Below are positions 8,758 through 16,713 of a DNA stretch of 37,533 nt, piece after piece. The stretch is from Candidatus Uhrbacteria bacterium (GTDB lineage Bacteria > Patescibacteriota > Patescibacteriia > UBA9934): assembly GCA_943350635.1 (NCBI GenBank), contig CALRAI010000007.1, forward strand, positions 1-37,533, written 5' to 3'. A program made the position numbers and the translations under genes. Below the pieces are notes generated by a model. The model did not search any database, was not told the DNA's origin, and was given only the letters and a program-made list of their open reading frames with translations. The number at the start of each line of letters is the position of its first letter. The first letter of the stretch is position 1.

Positions 8758-8964
8758 TCAATAGATGATACTCGCCACGATAAATATCATTACAGCGAAG
8801 GTGTTGTAGATCAAAGCAGAACCATTCAACACAACGGCAACGAATCTCGCGCAAGAAGTACAAATCAACTCAAATCGGGTATCAGCGGGAATACAGTGGA
8901 GATACAGTGCAACAGGAAGCTCAACATCGAGCACCCATACTGATTCATTGGTTTTATACCACAT
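8758..8964 (-). CDS. Possible small membrane protein (hypothetical)
   Basis: A 68-residue frame starting at an ATG at 8964. The C-terminal third is strongly hydrophobic (about 42-67) and ends at the stop, which would suit a single-pass membrane protein; the middle holds three cysteines. No family is recognised and no Shine-Dalgarno sequence is visible. A TATATC box close before the ATG could allow a near-leaderless transcript. It lies beyond the bcp terminator, so it would need its own promoter. Equally it may be a chance frame in a non-coding gap. Confidence 0.25.
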   Translation of the reverse strand: MWYKTNESVWVLDVELPVALYLHCIPADTRFELICTSCARFVAVVLNGSALIYNTFAVMIFIVASIIY

Positions 8965-9019
8965 GTGTCGTAAATGATATATTGTGCGACGCCACAGAGT
9001 ACGAATGAATAAAGGGTAA

Positions 9020-9053
9020 AACAAAAGAGTAGGACATTGGTGCCCTACTCTTT
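9020..9053 (-). terminator. Intrinsic terminator after bcp
   Basis: A perfect 10-bp stem (AAAGAGTAGG at 9024-9033 with CCTACTCTTT at 9044-9053) with a 10-nt loop. Read on the minus strand it is followed by TTTTGTTTT-like sequence, fitting termination of the long operon that ends with bcp. On the plus strand the run is only CTTT, so it is probably mainly one-directional. Confidence 0.8.
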
Positions 9054-9137
9054 CGTCGATTTGATCCATCGCATCGTTTCCTCGTCACGTTATCAGAATC
9101 GAATACAGATGTGTAAAAAACTTCTTGTGTCGTAATA

Positions 9138-9590
9138 TTATTTTTGAAGCTCTGCAAGATCCTTCAATACTTCTTCAACGTGCCCGCTCACCTTCACTTC
9201 GTCGTATTGCTTTGCTATATCCCCCGCCGGGTTGATTATCAGTGTGGTGCGCACGATGCCGTCGTACGCGCGACCCATGAATTTCTTTTTCTGCCACACG
9301 CCGTACGCCGTGCACACTGCATGATCGGTATCTGCAAGCAGCGGAAACGATAGCGACTGTTTCTCGGCAAACTTCGCGTGTCGCTTCTCGTCGTCCGCAG
9401 AAATGCCAAACACTACCGCATTTGCTGAAGCAAGACGATTCACATTATCCCGAAAATCGCACGCCTCCTGCGTACATCCCGGAGTCATGTCCTTAGGATA
9501 AAAATACAGAATCACCCACTTCCCTTGGTAGCTCTTGAGGTCGTGCGATTTTCCCGACTGATCGTTGAGTGTGAAATTTGGAGCTTTCAT
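9138..9590 (-). CDS. bcp: Thiol peroxidase BCP (PrxQ type)
   Basis: Cytoplasmic peroxiredoxin that reduces hydrogen peroxide and organic hydroperoxides using thioredoxin-like donors. The 150-residue length is normal. The active site DMTPGCTQEACDF gives peroxidatic C39 and resolving C44, the five-residue spacing typical of the atypical two-cysteine BCP/PrxQ group. The conserved G-K-W-V-I-L-Y-F-Y-P-K-D strand and the late R-T-T-L-I-I segment complete the thioredoxin fold. It is the last gene of the long minus-strand run and is followed by a good terminator. A GGGGTCAGGTCTT repeat, shared with the transposase unit at 21437-23465, lies three bases upstream of its start codon and may carry or disturb its ribosome-binding region. 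Confidence 0.95.
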   Translation of the reverse strand: MKAPNFTLNDQSGKSHDLKSYQGKWVILYFYPKDMTPGCTQEACDFRDNVNRLASANAVVFGISADDEKRHAKFAEKQSLSFPLLADTDHAVCTAYGVWQKKKFMGRAYDGIVRTTLIINPAGDIAKQYDEVKVSGHVEEVLKDLAELQK

Positions 9591-9593
9591 ATT

Positions 9594-9606
9594 GGGGTCA
9601 GGTCTT
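9594..9606 (+). repeat. Solo REP-like repeat next to bcp
   Basis: GGGGTCAGGTCTT is identical to the first 13 bases of the 24-bp repeats that bound the transposase unit at 21437-23465. It fills the 15-base gap between the hypothetical gene and bcp. The downstream bases (TTACTCTTTACTT) only resemble the rest of the repeat. Confidence 0.7.
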
Positions 9607-9989
9607 TACTCTTTACTTTTATTCATCGTGAATCCGATCTGATGTTTTGGTATCCCCAGGGCTACACCATAGGCCACGGCTTCAGTATACGTGTCGTTGC
9701 GGCGATGGTCGATGAAGAAGATTTTTCCGGGGAAAACGATGTAGTGATCTTGCGCGCCTTTAAAATCCGCAAACCACGAGGAATGCTCTGTTTCTATTGC
9801 TTTTTGGAGTTTGCGAACGAATGCCTTGATTGCTCCGTCCTCTATCTCCACAGTATCAATTGTCCACTGTTGCAACCACGGTGTGCGATGCTCTGAAGTA
9901 ACGGCCTCAATCTCTGCGCTGATGATGCGTACGCTGTCGAGAACGCTTCGATCGCGCAAGCTTTCTTCGATAATTTCTCCACGATACAT
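9606..9989 (-). CDS. Conserved hypothetical protein
   Basis: A 127-residue soluble protein starting MYRGEIIEESL, with the segments TPWLQQWTIDTVEI, SSWFADFKGAQDHYIVF and YGVALGIPKHQ. I associate this pattern with a short protein found in many CPR and other bacterial genomes, but know no function for it. The ATG at 9989 leaves 10 bases after the preceding stop; an earlier start at 10070 would overlap the DHH-like gene by about 70 bases and was not used. The stop codon lies at the edge of the repeat at 9594-9606. Its place between the DHH-like gene and bcp gives no functional hint. Confidence 0.7.
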   Translation of the reverse strand: MYRGEIIEESLRDRSVLDSVRIISAEIEAVTSEHRTPWLQQWTIDTVEIEDGAIKAFVRKLQKAIETEHSSWFADFKGAQDHYIVFPGKIFFIDHRRNDTYTEAVAYGVALGIPKHQIGFTMNKSKE

Positions 9990-9999
9990 AGAATGTTGA

Positions 10000-10929
10000 T
10001 TAGTGTGTGTTGATGAGCTTGAGAATCTGTTTTCGTTGATGAATTGGTACGACGATCCAGCCGTCGCCACGATGGACTATGGACGAGAAAAGCGGCACGA
10101 TCGTCTCAGTAAGCCACGCTGAATTATCAGAGAATAGTAGCGAAGTCTTTGATGACATGTCGGCGATATTGATGAGGCAGTGGGCATAGTCGAACTCAGA
10201 CCAATACGCGAGGATTCCCTCATTATGCTTTTCAAGGAAGGCTTTTGGCTCTTCGGTGATTTCAAGCTGAGAGAAGACGAAGAGTGAGTTTTCGAAAAGA
10301 TGTTCGATCTTTTTTGTGTCGTTTCGCAATGCATCGGCGAAGTTCGTTTCCATTCCCTCTGCGCACTCGCGAAAATATTGCGCTTCCCATCCGTCAGTCA
10401 TCGATCGATGCATTGTGAGTTCGACGAATGCGACTCGGTCACGATCATGTGTTTCGGTAGAGGTGAAGTTGAGTGTATTCTGAAGGATTGCGATCGATAA
10501 GAGATTTGCGGATTCTGCAGAAATAGATTGCGCAAAACTTTTTTTAGCGAATTCTTCCCAAATAAGTGTTGCGGCGGCACCAAGACGCTCGATGTGTGAT
10601 CGCTCACCAAGCCGATCCTGCCAATACGATTCAAAACTATAGTGATGATCGTACAGTTCATCAATCTGGGACTCGCTTTCCTTCCCAAATGCGAAGTGTT
10701 CAGGATCTGAGAGATCGACGTACACGATTCGGTCGTCAGATTGTAATACGTAGTCGACGACGAAGTCAGTGCTTTGCGCTTTTGCGAGATTAGTGACGGA
10801 ATGATTCAGCGGACCAGGAAATACCACGACACTCTCCTTTCCTTCTTTCATAAGCAATTCACGATACGCCAATGCACACGCAAAGGCGTCGATGTCGTTG
10901 AAGGCTTTTCCGGCAGAAACGATAATCAT
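10000..10929 (-). CDS. DHH-family phosphoesterase-like protein
   Basis: A 309-residue protein resembling family II pyrophosphatases and related DHH phosphoesterases in length and motif order. Seen: NDIDAFACALAY near the N-terminus (D12, D14), VYVDLSD (about 69-75), the name-giving DHH in ELYDHHYSF (about 93-95), and a following GAAATLIWEEF segment. The first metal motif is altered: the family has G-H-x-N-P-D-x-D, while here it reads G-K-A-F-N-D-I-D, so the metal-binding histidine is lysine. It may therefore be a non-pyrophosphatase member that hydrolyses another substrate, or have weak activity. A canonical family I pyrophosphatase is present at 4-555. It lies 27 bases downstream of ftsQ in the same operon. 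Confidence 0.6.
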   Translation of the reverse strand: MIIVSAGKAFNDIDAFACALAYRELLMKEGKESVVVFPGPLNHSVTNLAKAQSTDFVVDYVLQSDDRIVYVDLSDPEHFAFGKESESQIDELYDHHYSFESYWQDRLGERSHIERLGAAATLIWEEFAKKSFAQSISAESANLLSIAILQNTLNFTSTETHDRDRVAFVELTMHRSMTDGWEAQYFRECAEGMETNFADALRNDTKKIEHLFENSLFVFSQLEITEEPKAFLEKHNEGILAYWSEFDYAHCLINIADMSSKTSLLFSDNSAWLTETIVPLFSSIVHRGDGWIVVPIHQRKQILKLINTH

Positions 10930-10956
10930 AAAAGTAAAAGGTCAAAATTGATTCCA

Positions 10957-11841
10957 TCACTTCATATACACATACGCACCAAAACGGAGGTCGATGTATT
11001 CGGAAGGAGGGAGGAAGCCGGGTTCTGCGAGAATTGCGTTGAGTGCGGTCATTTGGTCGGACACGGAGTGATTCAGATCGAAATACAGGTCGTACGCTTC
11101 GTTGGTATCCACGCGGGTAAAGAGCGCAGTTGCTCCGTCGAAGGTAAATGTTTTCACAAGCACTCCTTGGGAATTCAGTTGAGTGCTGATGTCGAGAAGA
11201 TGGTTGACGCTGTCTTGTGGGAGCGATGTTGCAGGATCGTTCTGTGTATCGAGAACAACCGGCATTTCCGACTGTATTGGCCTGACAGCTTCCCCGTCGT
11301 TGGCCACAGCAGTGCCGATTCGAACGTCGATCGCGCGAGATTCTTCTGCGGTTGCATCGCGAACGTACGCGCCGTCCAGACCAAGAAAGAGTGTTTTTTC
11401 TTTGGTGCGAAGCGCGATGGTCATGATCTTTTCCTTGACGACCACCACGAGCGTTGTGCCTTCACGACGAACCTGTACGCTGTCGAGAGCAAAATTGTTC
11501 ATGAGTCGATACTCAATTGCAGACGTCCTCATGAGATATGCATTGTTTTGAGCAAGAAGCGGGTATCTGCTCTTCACAATCTGCTCTTCGATATTTTCTT
11601 GCAAGGCGACAGGATCGATAATGTTTGTACCGGTAATCGTGATCGATGTCAGACGAAACATGGGAAGGTATGAAAACGCGACAGTTGCCGTAATGATCCC
11701 CGCCATCAGCAAGGCTCCAGCACCAATCATGAGCCAGCTTTTTGGGGATGCTTTCAAAAAAAACGGATTCTTCCGAACGCCGTCAAGATATTCCTTGGCG
11801 TGGCGAATGCGGAGAAAATTCCGTTGTTTCTTTTCTGACAT
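10957..11841 (-). CDS. ftsQ: Cell division protein FtsQ/DivIB
   Basis: Bitopic division protein that links early and late divisome components. The 294-residue product has a basic cytoplasmic tail (1-36), one transmembrane helix (about 37-60), and a POTRA domain beginning FRLTSITITGTNII, followed by the beta-domain with the NFALDSVQVRREGTTLVVVVKEK segment and the conserved end EYIDLRFGAYVYMK. These features fit FtsQ; identity outside them is weak, as usual for this family. The ATG at 11841 gives a sensible cytoplasmic tail. It lies 5 bases after alr, and is not in a dcw cluster within this window. Confidence 0.85.
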   Translation of the reverse strand: MSEKKQRNFLRIRHAKEYLDGVRKNPFFLKASPKSWLMIGAGALLMAGIITATVAFSYLPMFRLTSITITGTNIIDPVALQENIEEQIVKSRYPLLAQNNAYLMRTSAIEYRLMNNFALDSVQVRREGTTLVVVVKEKIMTIALRTKEKTLFLGLDGAYVRDATAEESRAIDVRIGTAVANDGEAVRPIQSEMPVVLDTQNDPATSLPQDSVNHLLDISTQLNSQGVLVKTFTFDGATALFTRVDTNEAYDLYFDLNHSVSDQMTALNAILAEPGFLPPSEYIDLRFGAYVYMK

Positions 11842-11846
11842 AGTGT

Positions 11847-12992
11847 TTATACAACAATGCGTGGGAGCAGTGGATTGATACGTGTAACGACTTCGTAGTT
11901 AATTGTACCCAGAATTCCGGCAATGTCGTCTGCAGTTACCGCGTGCATACCGTCGCGACCAATAATTGTGACAACGTCGTCAACGGCAACCGATGGGACC
12001 GCTGAAACATCAATCATCATCATATTCATACACACTATTCCAAGCACTTGGCATTTACGACCTCGAACCAACACTTCGCCCTTGTTCGAAAGTCCCCGAT
12101 CCACTCCATCATAATACCCTGCCGGTAGCACGGCGATACGTAATGGTCGATTTGCGGTGTAAGTACAGCCATAGCCGATAGTTGCACCTGGTGGAATATC
12201 CTTAATTTGTGCAATGCGTGTTTTCCAGCTCAGTACAGGGTGAAGCTCGATATTTTGACACCCAAGCACCACCTGGCGTTTAAGGTTCTTTCCAGACCAC
12301 AGCCCATACATAGCAATGCCAAAGCGGGTCATGGTTCCCTGAGATTCCTTATCGGTCATTGCCGCCGCAGAACACGCAATGTGTTGGTATGGTGGAGTAT
12401 ATCCAGCATCGTGGAGCGTTTGTATTGCGGTTGCAAAGTGTTTCTTTTGATAGCCGTTCATGGCATCTGACGGTTCTTCGGCGCATGCAAAATGTGCACC
12501 AACGCCTTCGATAATTATCGAGTTCCCCGCAGCACGAACTGCATCAATCAGTGCCGAAAGGCCTCGAGGATTCGCGCCTTGTCGATGAAGGCCGGTTTCA
12601 ATTTTGAGCGATATTCGTGCTGGGCGATTGTTTCGATGTGCATGTTTCGTGATCTCAACAATCGTTTCGGGATTGTATACGGTCTGAATGGCATCGATTG
12701 CGCAAACGTCAACAAGGCGTTCGGGAACCGTCATTCCCAGAATAAAAATGGTAACGCGCGGCAAAATAGAGCGAACAATAATAGCCTCATCGATGCTGTC
12801 GACTGCGAAGGTGTGAACTCCGCACTCCGCAGCGATCGATGCCGCTTCACGCGTACCACAACCATATGCGTTCGCCTTAATCACGGCGCAGAAGGTTACT
12901 CCGGGATTGAGAAATGTGTGGAGTGACGCAATATTTTGCGCCATGGCACTTCGTGATACTTCAACCCATGTTTTTGCGCCGTGGGCAGTCAT
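11847..12992 (-). CDS. alr: Alanine racemase
   Basis: PLP enzyme that makes D-alanine for peptidoglycan. The 381-residue product has the N-terminal TIM-barrel with the PLP lysine in AVIKANAYG (K39), and the C-terminal beta domain with the second-subunit tyrosine in TIGYGCTYTA and the GIVCMNMMMIDV strand. The ATG at 12992 was chosen because it leaves one base after the serS stop and starts just before the conserved TWVEVS strand; an upstream ATG at 13022 adds ten residues and overlaps serS. It is followed after 5 bases by ftsQ, linking precursor supply to division in one transcript. Confidence 0.96.
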   Translation of the reverse strand: MTAHGAKTWVEVSRSAMAQNIASLHTFLNPGVTFCAVIKANAYGCGTREAASIAAECGVHTFAVDSIDEAIIVRSILPRVTIFILGMTVPERLVDVCAIDAIQTVYNPETIVEITKHAHRNNRPARISLKIETGLHRQGANPRGLSALIDAVRAAGNSIIIEGVGAHFACAEEPSDAMNGYQKKHFATAIQTLHDAGYTPPYQHIACSAAAMTDKESQGTMTRFGIAMYGLWSGKNLKRQVVLGCQNIELHPVLSWKTRIAQIKDIPPGATIGYGCTYTANRPLRIAVLPAGYYDGVDRGLSNKGEVLVRGRKCQVLGIVCMNMMMIDVSAVPSVAVDDVVTIIGRDGMHAVTADDIAGILGTINYEVVTRINPLLPRIVV

Positions 12993-12993
12993 G

Positions 12994-14256
12994 TTAGGCG
13001 GCAACAATTCTCTCCTTGCCATTCATGTATGGTCGGAGCACTTCTGGAATAGTTATACTCCCATCGGCATTCTGGAAGTTTTCAAGGATCGCAGCAATCG
13101 GACGGCCAGAGAACGCAGTTCCATTAACGGTATGCACAAACGCCGTTCCCTCCCCTGTTCGGTATCGTGTATTTAAACGACGGGCTTGAAAATCTGTGCA
13201 GTTACTCGTTGATGTTACTTCGCGGTAGCGATTTTGTGCCGGGAACCATACTTCGGTATCCCATTTTTTTGCCGCTGGCAGACCAAGATCGCCGGTACAA
13301 ATATTGAGGACGTGATACGGCAATCCAAGTGCCTGAAGGAGTTCTTCCTCGATGGCGAGAATCGCTTCGTGCTCGGCAACTGATGTTTCTGGTGTACAGA
13401 ACCCGAACATTTCCACTTTAGTAAATTGATGGACGCGAATGGTTCCCTTGGTGTCCTTTCCTGCACTTCCGGATTCACGGCGATAGCACGGCGAAACACC
13501 AACATATCGAAGCGGCAGTTTTGGCGCATCGATAATTTCATCCATGTACATTGGTCCAATCGCCTGCTCCGATGTTCCGATAAGGTAGAGATCGTCCTTT
13601 GGCAAATAGTAAATTTCGTCCTGTCCGCCGTGTTCCAAATACCCCATCGCTTCCATAGACTTTGCGCCGACGAGATGCGGAACGGTAACAGGAACGAAGC
13701 CGTGTTTCATAGCAAGACGCAACCCGTAATCGACCAACGCCAGTTCCAGCATTGCACCGTCCCCAACGTAATATACAAATCGTGATCCGCTTACTTTTGC
13801 CGCACGTTTAAGGTCGATGATTCCGAGGTGTTCCCCGAGCGTTTGGTGATCTTTCGGTTCAAAATCAAAGACGGGAGTTTCTCCGACCGTGCGCAGAACG
13901 GTATTCTCTTCATCGGATGCACCAATAATGACGTCGGGTAACGATGGATTCGGAATACGAAGTAGCGCATCGCGAAGCTCCTTTTCCAGTGGCGCGAGTT
14001 CGTCCGCCTTAGTGTTCGATGCTTGGTCGATCGCTCGCATTTCTTCGATAAGCGTTTTTCGATCCTCTGCACTAGCCTTTGCGATGGCGTCTGATGCTGC
14101 GTTCTTTTTCGCCTTTACGGATTCGATTTCTCCGGTGAGTAACCGAACTGCGCGATCGAGCTCAAGAATATGATCGGTATCAATCACGACGCCTTTTGCC
14201 TTTGCGCTTTCACGATAGAACTCTGGTTTCTCCCGAAGCAATTTGATGTCGATCAT
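12994..14256 (-). CDS. serS: Seryl-tRNA synthetase
   Basis: Class II synthetase that charges tRNA(Ser). The 420-residue length is typical. The N-terminal tRNA-binding arm is a long antiparallel coiled coil (about 25-100), followed by the catalytic domain with motif 2 around CYRRESGSAGKDTKG and RVHQFTKVEMF, and motif 3 NGTAFSGRPIAAILENFQ, where the usual NGSG is NGTA. The ATG overlaps the TGA of the preceding cytidylyltransferase gene by 4 bases (ATGA), suggesting translational coupling. Confidence 0.97.
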   Translation of the reverse strand: MIDIKLLREKPEFYRESAKAKGVVIDTDHILELDRAVRLLTGEIESVKAKKNAASDAIAKASAEDRKTLIEEMRAIDQASNTKADELAPLEKELRDALLRIPNPSLPDVIIGASDEENTVLRTVGETPVFDFEPKDHQTLGEHLGIIDLKRAAKVSGSRFVYYVGDGAMLELALVDYGLRLAMKHGFVPVTVPHLVGAKSMEAMGYLEHGGQDEIYYLPKDDLYLIGTSEQAIGPMYMDEIIDAPKLPLRYVGVSPCYRRESGSAGKDTKGTIRVHQFTKVEMFGFCTPETSVAEHEAILAIEEELLQALGLPYHVLNICTGDLGLPAAKKWDTEVWFPAQNRYREVTSTSNCTDFQARRLNTRYRTGEGTAFVHTVNGTAFSGRPIAAILENFQNADGSITIPEVLRPYMNGKERIVAA

Positions 14257-14660
14257 ACGGCATTAATCAGTGATGATTTATAGCGTTCTGGTTTGTGCGG
14301 TGAGAGAGTGATGACGGGAATTGATGACCCATCGGCGGCAAGATATGAGCAAAGATCGGCGGCAAGCTCAGTTTGATCGTAGCCAACAAAGATGACATCG
14401 GGATGAACCTCGTCGATTGCTTCGTACGTGCCCATCACATCGTCGCCACGCACCACGTCGTCCACAAGTTCGGATTCCCACAGTGCTTTTGCGCGCTCCT
14501 TCCAGGAAAACTTTGCGCGTTTCGACTTGAGTTCACTGATCACGGGATCTGGCGGCAAAACGACGACCAGTTTTCCCGTGTGTGTTCGCGCTTCCTTGAG
14601 CATTGCGCGATGCCCATCGTGCAAACCATCGAACGCGCCAAAGAGCAATCCAGTTTTCAT
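14253..14660 (-). CDS. Cytidylyltransferase-fold nucleotidyltransferase
   Basis: A 135-residue HxGH-type nucleotidyltransferase, with the nucleotide-binding segment FGAFDGLHDGHRAMLKEA near the start, and later VDDVVRGDD and a Y-D-Q-T-E segment. The size and motifs fit the TagD/RibL group, which transfers CMP or AMP to small phosphorylated alcohols such as glycerol-3-phosphate or FMN. The usual ISST-like C-terminal motif is represented at best by YKSSLINAV. The ATG at 14660 lies 4 bases after lysS; an ATG at 14675 would add five residues. Substrate not assignable from sequence. Overlaps serS by 4 bases. Confidence 0.75.
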   Translation of the reverse strand: MKTGLLFGAFDGLHDGHRAMLKEARTHTGKLVVVLPPDPVISELKSKRAKFSWKERAKALWESELVDDVVRGDDVMGTYEAIDEVHPDVIFVGYDQTELAADLCSYLAADGSSIPVITLSPHKPERYKSSLINAV

Positions 14661-14664
14661 AGAA

Positions 14665-16158
14665 TTATTCACCATCTATCGCCGCGTGATCGACGACCTT
14701 TGGTTTCAACGTTGGGAACGCAATTACTTCCTTCAGGTTTGGAGCGCCGGTAAGGAACGCGACCAGACGATCGATACCGATGCCCACACCGCTCGTAGGC
14801 GGCATGCCATGTTCGAGTGCGGACAAAAAGTCCTCGTCGAGGAACTGCGCTTCCTCACTTCCCTGTTCGCGCAACGTCTCTTGAGCTTCGAATCGTGCGC
14901 GCTGATCAATAGGATTATTCAGCTCGTAGTAATACAAATTTACAATCTCTGCACCAAGAATAACAAGCTGCGCGCAAGCACTCTTTGAATGATCCGCAGG
15001 ATTCTGACGGGCAAGCGGCTTCAGCTCAACCGGATAATCGAACACCCACGTTGGCGACGTAATCGCAGCACGACCGGTTTTTTTGTAGAGTGCATCAAGA
15101 TATTCTCCAAAACCAAGCGCCCCAGCAAAATCGACCTTGAGATTCTTCGACCGTGCCGCAGCCTCAACATCTTCCGGAGTTTTCAAGGTATCGATATCGA
15201 TTCCACAGGAAGTAAGAATGGATTCACGGAAGGTAATTCGCGGAAATGCGGTGCCAAAATTAACATCGATTCCCTCAATCTGCGCAATAGATGAGCCTGT
15301 GGCGCCGATGAGTGCTTTTCGAAGAAGCTCTTCGTTAAAATCGATAAACTCATCTTTCTTGGCGTAGGCACAATACAGTTCGAGCATCGTAAATTCTGGG
15401 TTGTGCGAGTAGTCGATGCCTTCATTTCGGAAACATCGGCCAATTTCATACACTTTTTCCATGCCACCAATCACCAAGCGCTTCAAATAAATCTCTGGAG
15501 CGATGCGCAAGTAAAATTCGGCATCAAGAGCATTGTGATGCGTAACAAATGGTCGCGCACTTGCTCCACCAGGAATAGGTTGCAGCATTGGCGTTTCAAC
15601 TTCAAGATACCCAGAGTCGTCCAGGAATCGACGCATGGCCGCGATAAACTTCGATCGCATTGTGAGACGAGCTTTTGATTCGGGATTTGAAATGAGATCG
15701 AGCTCACGGTGACGATATCGAATTTCTACGTCCTGTAATCCATTCCATTTTTCCGGTAATGGCTGAAGTGCCTTCGCTGCAATGGCTACCGACGACGCAA
15801 GCACGGACCGTTCGCCCGTTTTAGTGAGGTATGCCGAGCCTGACGCTTCAATGATGTCGCCAACATCCAGATGATCGACAAGAAATGTGTACGCATCGGC
15901 AAGATCTTCCTTTCGCAACACTACTTGCATGTTTGCAAAGCCATCGAGCACTCGAAGAAACGAAAGCGCGCCAATATGGCGCATAGCCGTGATGCGACCA
16001 GAAATAATCACGACATTCTGACTTGCAAGGAGATCGTCAAATGATCCAAGAACATCACCGGTCATGTGCGTTCGATTACTTCCTGCCGGATACGCGTCAA
16101 CGCCAAGCTTCTCAATAGAAGAAAGTCGTTCGCGTCGCACTATTTCTTCATTGGTCAT
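14665..16158 (-). CDS. lysS: Lysyl-tRNA synthetase, class II
   Basis: Charges tRNA(Lys). The 497-residue protein has an N-terminal OB-fold anticodon-binding domain (about 48-145), then the class II core with motif 1 near FLDDSGYLEVETPML, motif 2 GRCFRNEGIDYSHNPEFT, and motif 3 GVGIGIDRLVAFLTG near the C-terminus. All are canonical for LysRS rather than AspRS or AsnRS. It starts 11 bases after greA and is followed by the cytidylyltransferase and serS, so two synthetases share a transcript. Confidence 0.97.
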   Translation of the reverse strand: MTNEEIVRRERLSSIEKLGVDAYPAGSNRTHMTGDVLGSFDDLLASQNVVIISGRITAMRHIGALSFLRVLDGFANMQVVLRKEDLADAYTFLVDHLDVGDIIEASGSAYLTKTGERSVLASSVAIAAKALQPLPEKWNGLQDVEIRYRHRELDLISNPESKARLTMRSKFIAAMRRFLDDSGYLEVETPMLQPIPGGASARPFVTHHNALDAEFYLRIAPEIYLKRLVIGGMEKVYEIGRCFRNEGIDYSHNPEFTMLELYCAYAKKDEFIDFNEELLRKALIGATGSSIAQIEGIDVNFGTAFPRITFRESILTSCGIDIDTLKTPEDVEAAARSKNLKVDFAGALGFGEYLDALYKKTGRAAITSPTWVFDYPVELKPLARQNPADHSKSACAQLVILGAEIVNLYYYELNNPIDQRARFEAQETLREQGSEEAQFLDEDFLSALEHGMPPTSGVGIGIDRLVAFLTGAPNLKEVIAFPTLKPKVVDHAAIDGE

Positions 16159-16169
16159 AGGGTTTGTGG

Positions 16170-16628
16170 TTATTTCACTTCAGCAATTTTGTACACAATA
16201 ATGCCGGAAGGAACTTCTGCGTTCACAGTATCCCCCGCCTTCTTTCCAATGAATGCACTTCCTAATGGAGAAACATTGCTAATTTTTCCGGACATAGGAT
16301 CCGCTTCATTTTCACCCACGATCTCATATGTTTTTTGCTTGCCGTTGATGTCCACAACGAATGTAGAACCAAGACCGATAGCTCCACCGACTTTTTCCTC
16401 AACCACAACAGCATTCACGATCATTTCCTGAATATCAACAATACGCATTTCATTTTGCGCTTGTTGTTCCTTCGCTTCATGATACGCAAAATTTTCACTC
16501 AAATCCCCCATTTCCTTTGCATCGGAAATTTTTTGGGCAATTTCTGGGCGTTGAACCTTAATACGATTCACAAGCTCGTCTTTAATATTTTGGAGTCCGG
16601 AGGCAGAGATGTAGGTATTGTTGTCCAT
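16170..16628 (-). CDS. greA: Transcription elongation factor GreA
   Basis: Binds the RNA polymerase secondary channel and stimulates transcript cleavage to rescue backtracked complexes. The 152-residue product has the N-terminal coiled coil with the tip motif GDLSENFAYHEAKEQQ, including the acidic residues that coordinate the catalytic metal, and the C-terminal FKBP-like domain with SPLGSAFIGKKAGDTV. The ATG at 16628 gives the normal N-terminus; longer versions would run into mrdA and its terminator. It heads the lysS-serS-alr-ftsQ-bcp run. Confidence 0.95.
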   Translation of the reverse strand: MDNNTYISASGLQNIKDELVNRIKVQRPEIAQKISDAKEMGDLSENFAYHEAKEQQAQNEMRIVDIQEMIVNAVVVEEKVGGAIGLGSTFVVDINGKQKTYEIVGENEADPMSGKISNVSPLGSAFIGKKAGDTVNAEVPSGIIVYKIAEVK

Positions 16629-16650
16629 ATTCACTATCGTTAAGCGCTGT

Positions 16651-16676
16651 AAAAACAATTCCGCCGAATTCGGCGG
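16651..16676 (-). terminator. Terminator between mrdA and greA
   Basis: A perfect 16-base palindrome CCGCCGAATTCGGCGG (16661-16676) gives a 6-bp GC stem with an AATT loop. On the minus strand it is followed by AATTGTTTTT, so it probably ends the mre-mrdA transcript 37 bases after the mrdA stop. It lies 32 bases before the greA start, so some readthrough could feed the greA operon. Confidence 0.75.
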
Positions 16677-16713
16677 TATCCAAAGACCAGTATCCCATGA
16701 GGGGAAATGAGGG

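Larger units (their letters stand above)
8646..9137. other. Intergenic region between convergent genes
   Basis: About 490 bp between the plus-strand M23 gene and minus-strand bcp. Two short opposing reading frames overlap here (8692-8943 plus and 8758-8964 minus); only the latter has any gene-like property. The bcp terminator at 9020-9053 is the clearest signal. No tRNA or known RNA was recognised. Confidence 0.5.

Noticed and set aside
8692-8943. An 83-residue plus-strand frame after the M23 peptidase gene
   Set aside because: It has no recognisable motif, no ribosome site and overlaps an equally weak opposite frame.
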